This document shows positions 18,489-27,338 of a stretch of 64,000 nucleotides of DNA, piece by piece. A program made the position numbers and the translations under genes. Numbering within the stretch: position 1 is the first letter of the stretch; each line of letters starts with the position of its first letter. Under the pieces are notes generated by a model, which was not told where the DNA came from, searched no databases, and saw only the letters and a list, made by a program, of their open reading frames with translations. The DNA comes from an uncultured Prevotella sp. (lineage in GTDB: Bacteria; Bacteroidota; Bacteroidia; Bacteroidales; Bacteroidaceae), in NCBI GenBank assembly GCA_902497035.1, contig CABVDL010000003.1, positions 1 to 64,000 of the forward strand, read 5' to 3'.

Positions 18489-19241
18489 GTGAATACGTTG
18501 CATTCCATTGTCATGGCCACAGTCCTGTTGCTCAGTCTCGGTTGTGTGCAGGCCGCCCGTGCGCAAGACAAAAAGGCGCCGGCGGCGCCGGCACGTCATC
18601 TCAGCGCTGCTGAGATTGGCGAGGACACACTGAAGGCCGAGGCACTGCTGCCCGCTGACACACTCGCGGCCAAAGACAAGACGCTCACGGCTGCCCTGCC
18701 CGATACCGTCACACGCCACAAGCGCAACTGGGCTACATGGAAGCCCGAGGCCAAGCGCGCCCTGTGGCTGGCGCTCGTGCTGCCCGGCGCCGGACAAATA
18801 TATAACCGCAAATACTGGAAACTGCCCATCTTCTATGGCGGATTTGTAGGCTGCGCCTATGCCATGAGATGGAACAACATGATGTACCGCGACTACAGCC
18901 AGGCCTATCTCGACATTATGGACGACGACCCCAACACACAGAGCTACAACCAGTTTCTGCACTTAGGGACGACCATCGACGAGACCAACAAGTCAAGATG
19001 GCAGGACATCTTCCGTCAGCGCAAGGACCGCTACCGCCGCTGGCGCGACCTGAGCTTCTTTGTCATGGTGGGCGTCTATGCCCTCTCCGTCATCGACGCC
19101 TACGTCGACGCCTCGCTGTCGGAGTTTGACATCTCGCCCGACCTCAGCCTGCACGTGGCGCCGGCCGTGCTCAGCAACGGCCAGAACGGCAACCTGCTGC
19201 GCAACACAGGAGTGGGCATGCAGTGCGCCATCACTTTCTAA
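18489..19241 (+). CDS. DUF5683 membrane protein
   Basis: The 250-residue protein starts with GTG. An N-terminal signal or anchor (VMATVLLLSLGCVQAARAQ) is followed by a variable segment, then the DUF5683 pattern: KRALWLALVLPGAGQIYNRKYWKLPIFYGGFVGCAYAM, and a final hydrophobic hairpin LSFFVMVGVYALSVIDAYVDA. The ending SLHVAPAVL resembles an outer-membrane or surface strand. The function is unknown. The gene lies between parB and a lytic transglycosylase, an order common in Bacteroidota, so a link to envelope or cell-cycle work is likely but unproven. Confidence 0.8.
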   Translation: MNTLHSIVMATVLLLSLGCVQAARAQDKKAPAAPARHLSAAEIGEDTLKAEALLPADTLAAKDKTLTAALPDTVTRHKRNWATWKPEAKRALWLALVLPGAGQIYNRKYWKLPIFYGGFVGCAYAMRWNNMMYRDYSQAYLDIMDDDPNTQSYNQFLHLGTTIDETNKSRWQDIFRQRKDRYRRWRDLSFFVMVGVYALSVIDAYVDASLSEFDISPDLSLHVAPAVLSNGQNGNLLRNTGVGMQCAITF

Positions 19242-19251
19242 CAGAAAAACA

Positions 19252-20721
19252 ATGAACTTGAAAAGACACCTTATATTATTACTGCTCGGCGCCATGGCCG
19301 TCACCACCCGGGCGCAGAACGACGGAAAGAGCATCACCGTCACCGACGAGCAGGGACGGCAGGAGGAAATCAACCTGCCCCAGTCGATGACGACCAGGCT
19401 CGACAGCCTGATGAAGCTCTACAACGCCAAGCTCTACCTGCGGCCCGACTCCGACTGCAACATGCCCGACATCAATCCCATCTATGACCCGGAAGTGTAT
19501 AAGGACCGTCTCTCACGCCTGCCGACCGTCATCGAGATGCCCTACAACAGCATCGTGCAGGCTTTCATCGACCGCTATACAGGCGACCTGCGGCGCAACG
19601 TGGCCTACATGCTCGGCGCACAGAACTTCTACATTCCCGTCTTCGAAGAGGCGCTCGAGACCTATGGTCTCCCGCTGGAACTGAAATACCTACCCGTCAT
19701 CGAGTCGGGACTCGACCCCACGGCCCGCTCACGCGTCGGAGCCGTCGGGCTGTGGCAGTTCATGCTCTCCACCGCACGCCGCTACAATCTCAAGGTAAAC
19801 TCGCTCGTCGACGAAAGGCGCGACATCGTGAAGTCGTCGTATGCCGCGGCACATTACCTGAGCGACCTCTATAAGATCTACAACGACTGGAACCTCGTCA
19901 TCGCCGCCTACAACTGCGGCCCCGACAAGATCAACAAGGCCATACGCCGCTCACACGGCGAGCGCGACTACTGGAAGATTTATCCCCGCCTGCCGCAGGA
20001 GACACGCGGCTATGTGCCGGCGTTCATCGCCGCCAACTACGTGATGACCTACTACTGCGACCACAACATCTGCCCGCTCAACAGCTCGCTGCCCGCCCGC
20101 ACCGACACGGTGATGGTTGACCGGGACATCCACTTCGAGCAAATAGCCCACGTCTTGGGCATCGACATCGAGCAGCTGGAAGATCTCAATCCGCAGTACC
20201 GGCGCAATCTGGTCAACGGCCATTCCGAGCTGTCGTCACTGCGCCTGCCGGCCTCGCTCATCAGCCAGTTCATCGACAAGGAGGACTCCATCCTCGCCTT
20301 CAACCCCAAAAACTACAGGCCGAAGCGCAGCGAGGTGCGCGTGGCCGACAACGCCACTTATCTCGTGAAGAAAAACCAGGTGGAGCGCATCCCCCTGAAT
20401 GCGGAACCCAAGAAAGGCACCGCAGCCGCCAACAATGACAGCAACGACACCAACGACGGGCAGGCCGCACCGCAAAATGACAGCCGCAAGTCATACTCAT
20501 CGGGAAACCGCAGCAGCCGCAGCTCAAAAAGCAGCAGGTCAGGCAAATCAAAGTCGAAGTCGAAGACATCTAAGACCAAGGCCAAACACGTCACCGTGAA
20601 GTCGGGCGACACGCTGGGCGAGATTGCCGAGCGCAACCACACCTCGGTGAGGAAGCTGCGTCAGCTCAACGGCATCAAGGGCAGCAACATCGTTGTGGGC
20701 GACAAACTGAGAGTGAAATAA
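19252..20721 (+). CDS. mltD: MltD-like lytic murein transglycosylase with LysM domain
   Basis: Cleaves peptidoglycan between MurNAc and GlcNAc, leaving 1,6-anhydro ends. The 489-residue product has a signal peptide ending TTRAQ, then the SLT domain with catalytic Glu151 in LPVIESGLDPTARS, GAVGLWQFM and NLVIAAYNCGPDKINKAI. A Ser/Lys-rich linker (about 390-445) leads to one C-terminal LysM domain (VKSGDTLGEIAERNH to GDKLRVK). The open frame begins at 19060 inside the previous gene, but the ATG at 19252 gives the signal peptide and is 10 bp after that gene's stop. Confidence 0.92.
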   Translation: MNLKRHLILLLLGAMAVTTRAQNDGKSITVTDEQGRQEEINLPQSMTTRLDSLMKLYNAKLYLRPDSDCNMPDINPIYDPEVYKDRLSRLPTVIEMPYNSIVQAFIDRYTGDLRRNVAYMLGAQNFYIPVFEEALETYGLPLELKYLPVIESGLDPTARSRVGAVGLWQFMLSTARRYNLKVNSLVDERRDIVKSSYAAAHYLSDLYKIYNDWNLVIAAYNCGPDKINKAIRRSHGERDYWKIYPRLPQETRGYVPAFIAANYVMTYYCDHNICPLNSSLPARTDTVMVDRDIHFEQIAHVLGIDIEQLEDLNPQYRRNLVNGHSELSSLRLPASLISQFIDKEDSILAFNPKNYRPKRSEVRVADNATYLVKKNQVERIPLNAEPKKGTAAANNDSNDTNDGQAAPQNDSRKSYSSGNRSSRSSKSSRSGKSKSKSKTSKTKAKHVTVKSGDTLGEIAERNHTSVRKLRQLNGIKGSNIVVGDKLRVK

Positions 20722-20740
20722 GTTACAAGGGATAGCTGCT

Positions 20741-23017
20741 ATGGACGAACAAGAGCTCAGAAACAAAGAACGGGAACAGGCCGACAACAAAATGATTACA
20801 GATGCGTTCAACCATCTGCTCGACACCTACCTGCACTCCAGTCACCGCAAGAAGGTTGACATCATCACCAAGGCTTTCAACTTCGCCCGCCAGGCTCACA
20901 AAGGCGTGCGGCGCCTGTCTGGTGAGCCCTACATCATGCACCCCATCGCCGTAGCGCAGATTGCCTGCGAGGAGATGGGCCTTGGCTCAACGAGCATCTG
21001 CGCCGCGCTGCTTCACGATGTGGTCGAGGATACCGACTACACCACGGAGGACATCCAGAACATCTTCGGCCCGAAGATTGCGCAAATTGTCGACGGACTG
21101 ACCAAAATCAGCGGCGGCATCTTCGGCGACCACGCCTCGGCGCAGGCCGAGAACTTCAAGAAGCTGCTGCTCACCATGAGCGACGACATCCGCGTCATCC
21201 TCATCAAAATATGCGACCGCCTGCACAACATGCGCACGCTGGCCTCACAGCCAGCCAACAAGCAGTACAAGATAGCCGGCGAGACGCTCTACATCTATGC
21301 GCCCATCGCCAACCGCTTGGGACTGAACAAGATAAAGACCGAACTTGAGGACCTGAGCTTCAAGTTTGAGCACCCCGAGGAATACGACCGCATCGTCAAG
21401 AAGCTGGCGATGACCGAGGCGCAGCGCAACAAGGTGTTTGACGACTTCACCGCCCCCATCCGCGACTCGCTCGACAAGATGGGCTTCCAGTACCACATCA
21501 AGGCGCGCGTCAAAAGCCCCTACTCCATCTGGTGCAAGATGCAGAACAAGCACGTCACCTTTGAGGAGATTTATGACATTCTCGCCGTACGCATCATCTT
21601 CACGCCCAAGGAGCGGAAAGATGAGATTAACGAGTGTTTCCAGATTTATGTGGCGCTCAACCAGATTTACAAGAGCCACCCCGACCGCCTGCGCGACTGG
21701 GTCAACCACCCCAAGGCCAACGGCTACCAGGCCCTGCACGCCACGATGATGTCGAAGCAGGGCCAGTGGATAGAGGTGCAGATACGCTCCGACCGCATGG
21801 ACGACATCGCCGAGCAGGGCTTCGCCGCCCACTGGAAATACAAGGAGGGCGGCAGCACCGACGAGGACATAGAGCTGAACAAGTGGATTGGCACCATCAA
21901 GGAGATACTCGACGACCCGCAGCCCGATGCCATGGACTTCCTCGACTCCATCAAGCTCAACCTCTTCGCCTCCGAGATATTCGTCTTTACGCCCAAGGGA
22001 GAGGTAAAGACACTGCCGGCTGGCTGCACGGTGCTCGACTTCGCCTTTCAGATACACACGTTCCTCGGCAGCCACTGCATCGGCGCCAAGGTCAACCACA
22101 AGCTGGTGCCGCTCAGCCACAAGCTGCAGAGCGGCGACCAGGTGGAGGTGCTCACCTCCAACTCACAGCATGTGCAGCCGTCGTGGATCAACTTTGTGTT
22201 CACGGCCAAGGCACGCTCGAAGATACAGGCCATCCTGCGGCGTGAGAACCGCGAGTTGCAGCAGGCCGGCGAGGCCGCCCTCAGCCAGTGGCTGAAAGAC
22301 AACGACCTTGAGCTGACACCCGAGCTGCTTGACCGGCTCTGCGAGTTCCATGAGATTGATACCCACGAGAATTTCTTCATCGCACTCGGCAAAAAGACCG
22401 TGATGCTCAGCGACAGGGACGCTGAGGCGCTCAACGAGAAAAAGAAGTCCGGCTCCGCCTCGGGATGGCGCAAATACGTGCCGTTCCTCCACAGGCAGGG
22501 CAAGAAGAAAACAGATGACACGGGCGAGGACCTGCCCAAGCTCATCGCGGCCGGACAGGGCTTTGACAAGAAGAAGCCCTGCATCATCTCCGAGCGCACC
22601 ATCGGCATGTACATCTTCCCGAAATGCTGTCACCCCATTCCTGGCGACGACATTCTGGGCTTCATCGACGGCAAGAAGCACGTGGAGATACACAAACGCT
22701 CATGCCCCGTGGCCAGCAAGCTCAAGACGAGCTTCGGCCCGCGCATCCTCGACGCCAAATGGGACATGCACCGGCAGCTCTACTTCGACGCCACCATTGA
22801 GGTGCACGGCATCGACCGCAAAGGCATGCTGCACGACGTGGCCGAGATTATCTCACACAAGATGAACGTCAACATCCACAAGGTGGCCTTCACCGCCGAT
22901 GACGGCATTTTCGAGGGACGCATCGAGCTGCGCGTCCACGACCGCGACGAGGTGCGCAGCATCATGGGCCGGCTGAAGAAAATTGCCGACATGCAGGAGG
23001 TGCAGCAAATCGTGTAG
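20741..23017 (+). CDS. rsh: Bifunctional (p)ppGpp synthetase/hydrolase, RelA/SpoT family
   Basis: Controls the stringent response alarmone. The 758-residue long RSH enzyme has an HD hydrolase domain with intact metal site (LLHDVVEDT, His92-Asp93) and KICDRLHNMRTL. The synthetase domain contains RVKSPYSIWCKM, YDILAVRIIF, GYQALHATM and EVQIRSDRMDDIAEQGFAAHWKYK. It is followed by a TGS domain (EIFVFTPKGEVKTLPAGCTVLDFAFQIH), a zinc-finger-like segment with KCCHPIPGDDI, and a C-terminal ACT domain. Both catalytic halves look complete. It lies 19 bp after the transglycosylase gene, in the same direction. Confidence 0.95.
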   Translation: MDEQELRNKEREQADNKMITDAFNHLLDTYLHSSHRKKVDIITKAFNFARQAHKGVRRLSGEPYIMHPIAVAQIACEEMGLGSTSICAALLHDVVEDTDYTTEDIQNIFGPKIAQIVDGLTKISGGIFGDHASAQAENFKKLLLTMSDDIRVILIKICDRLHNMRTLASQPANKQYKIAGETLYIYAPIANRLGLNKIKTELEDLSFKFEHPEEYDRIVKKLAMTEAQRNKVFDDFTAPIRDSLDKMGFQYHIKARVKSPYSIWCKMQNKHVTFEEIYDILAVRIIFTPKERKDEINECFQIYVALNQIYKSHPDRLRDWVNHPKANGYQALHATMMSKQGQWIEVQIRSDRMDDIAEQGFAAHWKYKEGGSTDEDIELNKWIGTIKEILDDPQPDAMDFLDSIKLNLFASEIFVFTPKGEVKTLPAGCTVLDFAFQIHTFLGSHCIGAKVNHKLVPLSHKLQSGDQVEVLTSNSQHVQPSWINFVFTAKARSKIQAILRRENRELQQAGEAALSQWLKDNDLELTPELLDRLCEFHEIDTHENFFIALGKKTVMLSDRDAEALNEKKKSGSASGWRKYVPFLHRQGKKKTDDTGEDLPKLIAAGQGFDKKKPCIISERTIGMYIFPKCCHPIPGDDILGFIDGKKHVEIHKRSCPVASKLKTSFGPRILDAKWDMHRQLYFDATIEVHGIDRKGMLHDVAEIISHKMNVNIHKVAFTADDGIFEGRIELRVHDRDEVRSIMGRLKKIADMQEVQQIV

Positions 23018-23025
23018 CGCGCCGC

Positions 23026-23376
23026 TCACATCAGACTGTCAAGGTGCTGGCGGATTTCCTTCAGCTGGTCGCGCACGCTCACCAGCGTGTCCAGCACGTC
23101 CGAGCTCCTGTCCACGCTGTGCCGGTTCTCGCGAAGATAATTGCGCGCGGCGGCAATCTTGAAGCCACGCACCTTGACAAGATTGTAAATGACCTTCAAC
23201 TCCTCTATATCCTTTACGGTATATTGCCGCACCTTGGTCGAAGCCACCGTCTTGGGCTTCAGCTGCGGAAACTCGCTCTCCCAGTAGCGCAGCGTACTCT
23301 CGTTGACGCCTATCATCTGGGACACCTCCTTGATGGAGTAATACAACTTCGGGTTCTTGCTCGGGTTTAATGCCAT
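23026..23376 (-). CDS. MerR-family transcriptional regulator
   Basis: The 116-residue protein has a winged helix-turn-helix of MerR type at the N-terminus: YYSIKEVSQMIGVNESTLRYWESEFPQLKP, then KVRQYTVKDIEELKVIYNLV. A short coiled-coil follows. There are no Cys residues in a metal-binding loop, so it is not a metal sensor of the classic kind. The N-terminus fits MerR-like proteins found beside rel or alaS in Bacteroidota. It converges with rel with an 8-bp gap. Confidence 0.85.
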   Translation of the reverse strand: MALNPSKNPKLYYSIKEVSQMIGVNESTLRYWESEFPQLKPKTVASTKVRQYTVKDIEELKVIYNLVKVRGFKIAAARNYLRENRHSVDRSSDVLDTLVSVRDQLKEIRQHLDSLM

Positions 23377-23400
23377 TGTGGAAATCTTTTATTGTCTTTG

Positions 23401-23408
23401 CAAAGTTA
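23401..23408 (-). promoter_or_regulatory. -7 box for the merR-like gene
   Basis: TAACTTTG on the minus strand, 25 bases before the ATG at 23376. No clear -33 box. Confidence 0.5.
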
Positions 23409-23505
23409 AGAAAAAAAAGATGAACTTCACCGGCCGATGCCCACTTATTTCATTGACTGTCACGATAAAGTTGGCCGCGGCAAAGATTAAGTGACAATAA
23501 TTTAG

Positions 23506-23513
23506 TAACTTTG
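23506..23513 (+). promoter_or_regulatory. -7 box for alaS
   Basis: TAACTTTG, 50 bases before the alaS start. The leader is A-rich (repeated ACAA), as is common before highly expressed Bacteroidota genes. Confidence 0.6.
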
Positions 23514-23562
23514 CAACCAAGTATCAACACAACAAAAACAACAAAAACAAACAGATATTACA

Positions 23563-26229
23563 ATGATGACAGCTAACGAAATCCGTGACTCGTATCTGAA
23601 GTTCTTTGAGTCAAAAGGACACGTTATCGTCCCTTCCGCTCCTATCGTAGTGAAAGACGACCCCACGCTGATGTTCACCAATGCCGGCATGAACCAGTGG
23701 AAAGACATTATCCTCGGCACGAAGGACCCCCATCCCCGCCGCCGCACCGACTCGCAGAAATGTCTGCGCGTAAGCGGCAAGCACAACGACCTGGAGGAAG
23801 TGGGGCGCGACGCCGCCCTCTCCCACCACACCATGTTTGAGATGCTCGGCAACTGGAGCTTCGGCGACTACTTCAAGGAAGGCGCCATCGACTACGCTTA
23901 CGAATATCTGGTTGATATCCTCCACCTCGACCCCAAGGACCTCTACGTCACCGTGTTTGAGGGCGATGCCAGTGAGCAGCTTGAGCGCGACGACGAGGCC
24001 GCAGGCTACTGGGCCAAGCACTTCCCCGCCAACCACATTGTCAACGGCAACAAGCACGACAACTTCTGGGAGATGGGCGACACGGGGCCCTGCGGCCCCT
24101 GCTCCGAGATACACATCGACTTCCGCCCGGAAGAGGAGAAAGCCAAGGTCCCCGGCGAGACGCTCGTCAACAAGGACCATCCGCAGGTCATCGAAATCTG
24201 GAACATCGTGTTCATGCAGTTCAACCGCAAGGCTGACGGCTCGCTCGAGCCGCTGAAGATGCACGTCATCGACACGGGCATGGGCTTTGAGCGCCTCGTC
24301 CGCCTGCTTCAGAACAAGCACTCCAACTACGACACCGACATCTTCTCGCCCATCATCAGCGAGATAGAGCGGCTTTCCGGTCACCAGTACAGCCACACGT
24401 TCCCCGAGGGACCCAACGGCGAGGGTGTCAACGACAAGGAGAAGGTTGACATCGCCATCCGCGTCGTGGCCGACCATCTGCGTGCCGTGGCCTTTGCCAT
24501 TGCCGACGGCCAGCTGCCCGGCAATGCCAAGGCCGGCTATGTCATCCGCCGCATCCTGCGCCGCGCCGTACGCTACGCCTACACGTTCCTCGACCAGAAG
24601 AGTGCGTTCATGTACAAGCTCATCCCCGTACTTGTCCGCGAGATGGGCAAGGCCTATCCTGAGCTCGGCGCGCAGCAGGAACTCATTACAAAGGTTATCA
24701 AGCAAGAGGAAGTCAGCTTCCTGCGCACGCTGGACAAGGGCATCCAGCTGTTGAGCGTTGACATGGATGAGCTGAAAGCGCAGCACCAGACGGTGCTCGA
24801 CGGCGCCAAGGCCTTCCGTCTTTTCGACACCTACGGCTTCCCCATCGACCTCACCGAACTCATCTGCGGCGAGAATGGCCTCACTGTTGACGAGAAGGGA
24901 TTTGATGAGGAGATGGCCAAGCAGAAAGCCCGCGCCCGCAACGCCGCCAGCGTGGAGAACGGCGACTGGGTCTCTGTGCGCGAAGGAGAGCAGGAGTTCG
25001 TAGGCTATGACTTCAACGAATACGACTGCCACATTCTGCGCTACCGCAAAGTGACGCAAAAGAAGAACTCGTTCTACGAGGTGGTACTCGACTACACGCC
25101 GTTCTACGGCGAGATGGGCGGCCAGGTCGGCGACAAGGGCCAGCTCGTCTCCGACAGCGAGACGGTCGAGGTCATCGACACCAAGCGCGAAAACAACCAG
25201 AGCATCCATATCCTCAAGCAGTTGCCCAAGGACCCCGCAGCCGACTTCCGTGCCGTCGTTGACGGGGCCAAGCGCGAGGCCTCAGCCTGCAACCACACCG
25301 CCACCCACCTGCTCGACTATGCCCTGAAGCAAGTCCTGGGCGAGCAGACCGAGCAACGCGGATCCTACGTTGACGACAAGACGCTGCGCTTCGACTTCAA
25401 CTATTTCGAGAAAGTCAGTGACGAACAGCTGCGCCAGGTGGAGCGCATCGTCAACAGCATGATCAGGGCCGACCTGCCACTCGACGAGCATCGCGATACC
25501 CCAATCGAGGAAGCCAAGAAATTGGGCGCCATCGCCCTGTTTGGCGAGAAATACGGCGACAAGGTGCGCGTCGTGCGCTTCGGCCCGTCGGCCGAGTTCT
25601 GCGGCGGCATCCACGTGAAGAGTACCGGCCACATCGGCTTCTTCAAGATTATATCCGAGAGCAGCGTGGCCGCAGGCATCCGCCGTATTGAGGCCCTGAC
25701 CGGACAGCAGGCCGAGGAGGCCATCTACATGGCAGAGGACACGATGAAAGAAATCCGCAGCATGTTCAACAACGCCAAGGACCTGTCCGCCGCCATCCAG
25801 AAATACATCAATGAGAATGCCGAGCTGAAGAAAGAGGTGGAGCAGTTCCAGGCACAGATGGTGGAGCGCGCCAAGGCCAAGCTGTTAGACAACTTGCGTG
25901 AGGTCAACGGTGTCAGGGTCATCACCGCCGTACTGCCCATGGAGCCCGCGCAGGCCAAGGACCTTGTGTTCAAGCTGCGTCAGGCCCTGCCGGAGAACAT
26001 GGTGGCTGTCATCGGCTCCGTAGCCCACGACAAGCCCATGATCAGCCTGATGATCACCGACGACCTGGTCAGCGGACACAGCCTCAACGCAGGCAAAATA
26101 GTCCGCGAGGCCGCCAAACTCATCAAGGGCGGCGGTGGCGGACAGGCCTACTACGCACAGGCCGGCGGCAAGGACAAGGACGGACTCTCTGCCGCAGTCG
26201 ATAAAGTAGTGGAACTCTGCCAGCTTTAA
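23563..26229 (+). CDS. alaS: Alanyl-tRNA synthetase
   Basis: Charges tRNA-Ala. The 888-residue enzyme has the class II catalytic domain ([60 protein letters not shown]), the editing domain with zinc site [13 protein letters not shown] and [13 protein letters not shown], and the C-terminal C-Ala domain ending [14 protein letters not shown]. Full length and intact. Two ATGs in tandem (23563 and 23566); the first is used. Confidence 0.97.
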   Translation: MMTANEIRDSYLKFFESKGHVIVPSAPIVVKDDPTLMFTNAGMNQWKDIILGTKDPHPRRRTDSQKCLRVSGKHNDLEEVGRDAALSHHTMFEMLGNWSFGDYFKEGAIDYAYEYLVDILHLDPKDLYVTVFEGDASEQLERDDEAAGYWAKHFPANHIVNGNKHDNFWEMGDTGPCGPCSEIHIDFRPEEEKAKVPGETLVNKDHPQVIEIWNIVFMQFNRKADGSLEPLKMHVIDTGMGFERLVRLLQNKHSNYDTDIFSPIISEIERLSGHQYSHTFPEGPNGEGVNDKEKVDIAIRVVADHLRAVAFAIADGQLPGNAKAGYVIRRILRRAVRYAYTFLDQKSAFMYKLIPVLVREMGKAYPELGAQQELITKVIKQEEVSFLRTLDKGIQLLSVDMDELKAQHQTVLDGAKAFRLFDTYGFPIDLTELICGENGLTVDEKGFDEEMAKQKARARNAASVENGDWVSVREGEQEFVGYDFNEYDCHILRYRKVTQKKNSFYEVVLDYTPFYGEMGGQVGDKGQLVSDSETVEVIDTKRENNQSIHILKQLPKDPAADFRAVVDGAKREASACNHTATHLLDYALKQVLGEQTEQRGSYVDDKTLRFDFNYFEKVSDEQLRQVERIVNSMIRADLPLDEHRDTPIEEAKKLGAIALFGEKYGDKVRVVRFGPSAEFCGGIHVKSTGHIGFFKIISESSVAAGIRRIEALTGQQAEEAIYMAEDTMKEIRSMFNNAKDLSAAIQKYINENAELKKEVEQFQAQMVERAKAKLLDNLREVNGVRVITAVLPMEPAQAKDLVFKLRQALPENMVAVIGSVAHDKPMISLMITDDLVSGHSLNAGKIVREAAKLIKGGGGGQAYYAQAGGKDKDGLSAAVDKVVELCQL

Positions 26230-26300
26230 CCGGCATCTGTACATCTGTCAATTTCTACTGACATCATTCACACGGAAAATAATATTCCCTCAAAAATATA

Positions 26301-26348
26301 ATCCCCTGCCGGTAAAGTGATTATTCACCAACCGGCAGGGGATTTTTA
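26301..26348. terminator. Bidirectional intrinsic terminator between alaS and queE
   Basis: A perfect 13-bp stem (26301-26313 with 26331-26343) with a small inner stem is followed by a T-run on the plus strand. It is preceded by an A-run, which reads as T-run on the minus strand, so it can end both alaS and the convergent queD-queE operon. Confidence 0.9.
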
Positions 26349-26368
26349 ATTTTTGAGGCTGAGTATCC

Positions 26369-27001
26369 TTACCTTATCCCCACCAGCTTGTGGATTTGCA
26401 GGGACAGTCGCCAGCGGGGATGCTGTCTGATGTAACTGATGCAGGCCGACACGATTTCTGCGTTGCGGGCTGCATCGCCCACGTCGCAGGGCTGCAGGTA
26501 GTAGTAGCGCGCCCGGATGCCATGGTCGCTGACAGGTGTCAGTCCGTCGAACACCACCTTCAGCTCGTCACACTGCCGGCACACCACCGCTGTACTGGCT
26601 GGGGTGGCCATCCACCCGGCGGCCTTGGGAGACACCGTCAGCCAGTCAAGGTTGCGGGGCGGCAGCCGCGTACCGTTGCTCTCCATGGCGACAAACGGGA
26701 AACCGGCGGCATGAAGCGCGTCAACCAGCGCCTCGTCAACCTGCAGCGCGGGCTCACCGCCCGTCAGCACAATGATGGGACAGGCCTGCGTCCCTTCCGG
26801 CACCAGGCTCCTGGCCCTCCGCACGATGTCGTCGGCCGACAGCAGCTCACAGGCCGTGAAGTCGGTATCGCAGAACTTGCACCGCAGGTTGCACCCGCTG
26901 AAGCGCACGAACACCGCCGCCCGGCCCGTGTTGCGGCCCTCACCCTGCAGACTGTAGAAGATTTCGTTGACCCTATACACCTTATTATATATAGGTTCCA
27001 T
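26369..27001 (-). CDS. queE: 7-carboxy-7-deazaguanine synthase QueE
   Basis: Radical SAM enzyme of queuosine precursor synthesis that turns 6-carboxytetrahydropterin into 7-carboxy-7-deazaguanine. The 210-residue protein has the N-terminal YSLQGEGRNTGRAAVFVRF, the iron-sulfur motif CNLRCKFCDTDF, the SAM-binding VLTGGEPALQ and the late ESNGTRLPP. It overlaps the queD stop by one base (TAATG), so the two steps of the pathway are coupled. queC and queF are not in the window. Confidence 0.95.
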   Translation of the reverse strand: MEPIYNKVYRVNEIFYSLQGEGRNTGRAAVFVRFSGCNLRCKFCDTDFTACELLSADDIVRRARSLVPEGTQACPIIVLTGGEPALQVDEALVDALHAAGFPFVAMESNGTRLPPRNLDWLTVSPKAAGWMATPASTAVVCRQCDELKVVFDGLTPVSDHGIRARYYYLQPCDVGDAARNAEIVSACISYIRQHPRWRLSLQIHKLVGIR

Positions 27002-27330
27002 TACTTCTCATAGACGGCCACATTGTTGGCCGTCTCCGCCACCCGCGCCTTATAGCAGTTGGGCACGGTGTCGACAATCCAGCGCGCTATGTTCTCGGCT
27101 GTCGGGTTGAAGGGCAACACCGCATTGAGGTCCTGGTGGTCGAGACGTCCGTGGATAAGCTGCTTGATGATGGTGAAGTCGACCACCATGCCGTCCTCGT
27201 CAAGCTCCTCGGCCTTGCAATAAACTGTTATCTGCCAGTTGTGGCCGTGCAGGTTCTCGCATTTGCTGCCGTGCGAAAGGATGAGGTGGTGGCAGGCCGA
27301 CACCTCGAAACTTTTCTGGATATAATACAT
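27001..27330 (-). CDS. queD: 6-carboxy-5,6,7,8-tetrahydropterin synthase QueD
   Basis: Converts 7,8-dihydroneopterin triphosphate to the substrate of QueE. The 109-residue protein is short, as is usual for the family. It shows zinc ligands in SACHHL and HGHNW, the catalytic Cys in SKCENLHGHN, and DFTIIKQLI and LDHQDLN near the active site. It starts 8 bp after the upstream TPR gene. Confidence 0.95.
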   Translation of the reverse strand: MYYIQKSFEVSACHHLILSHGSKCENLHGHNWQITVYCKAEELDEDGMVVDFTIIKQLIHGRLDHQDLNAVLPFNPTAENIARWIVDTVPNCYKARVAETANNVAVYEK

Positions 27331-27338
27331 ATTGATGT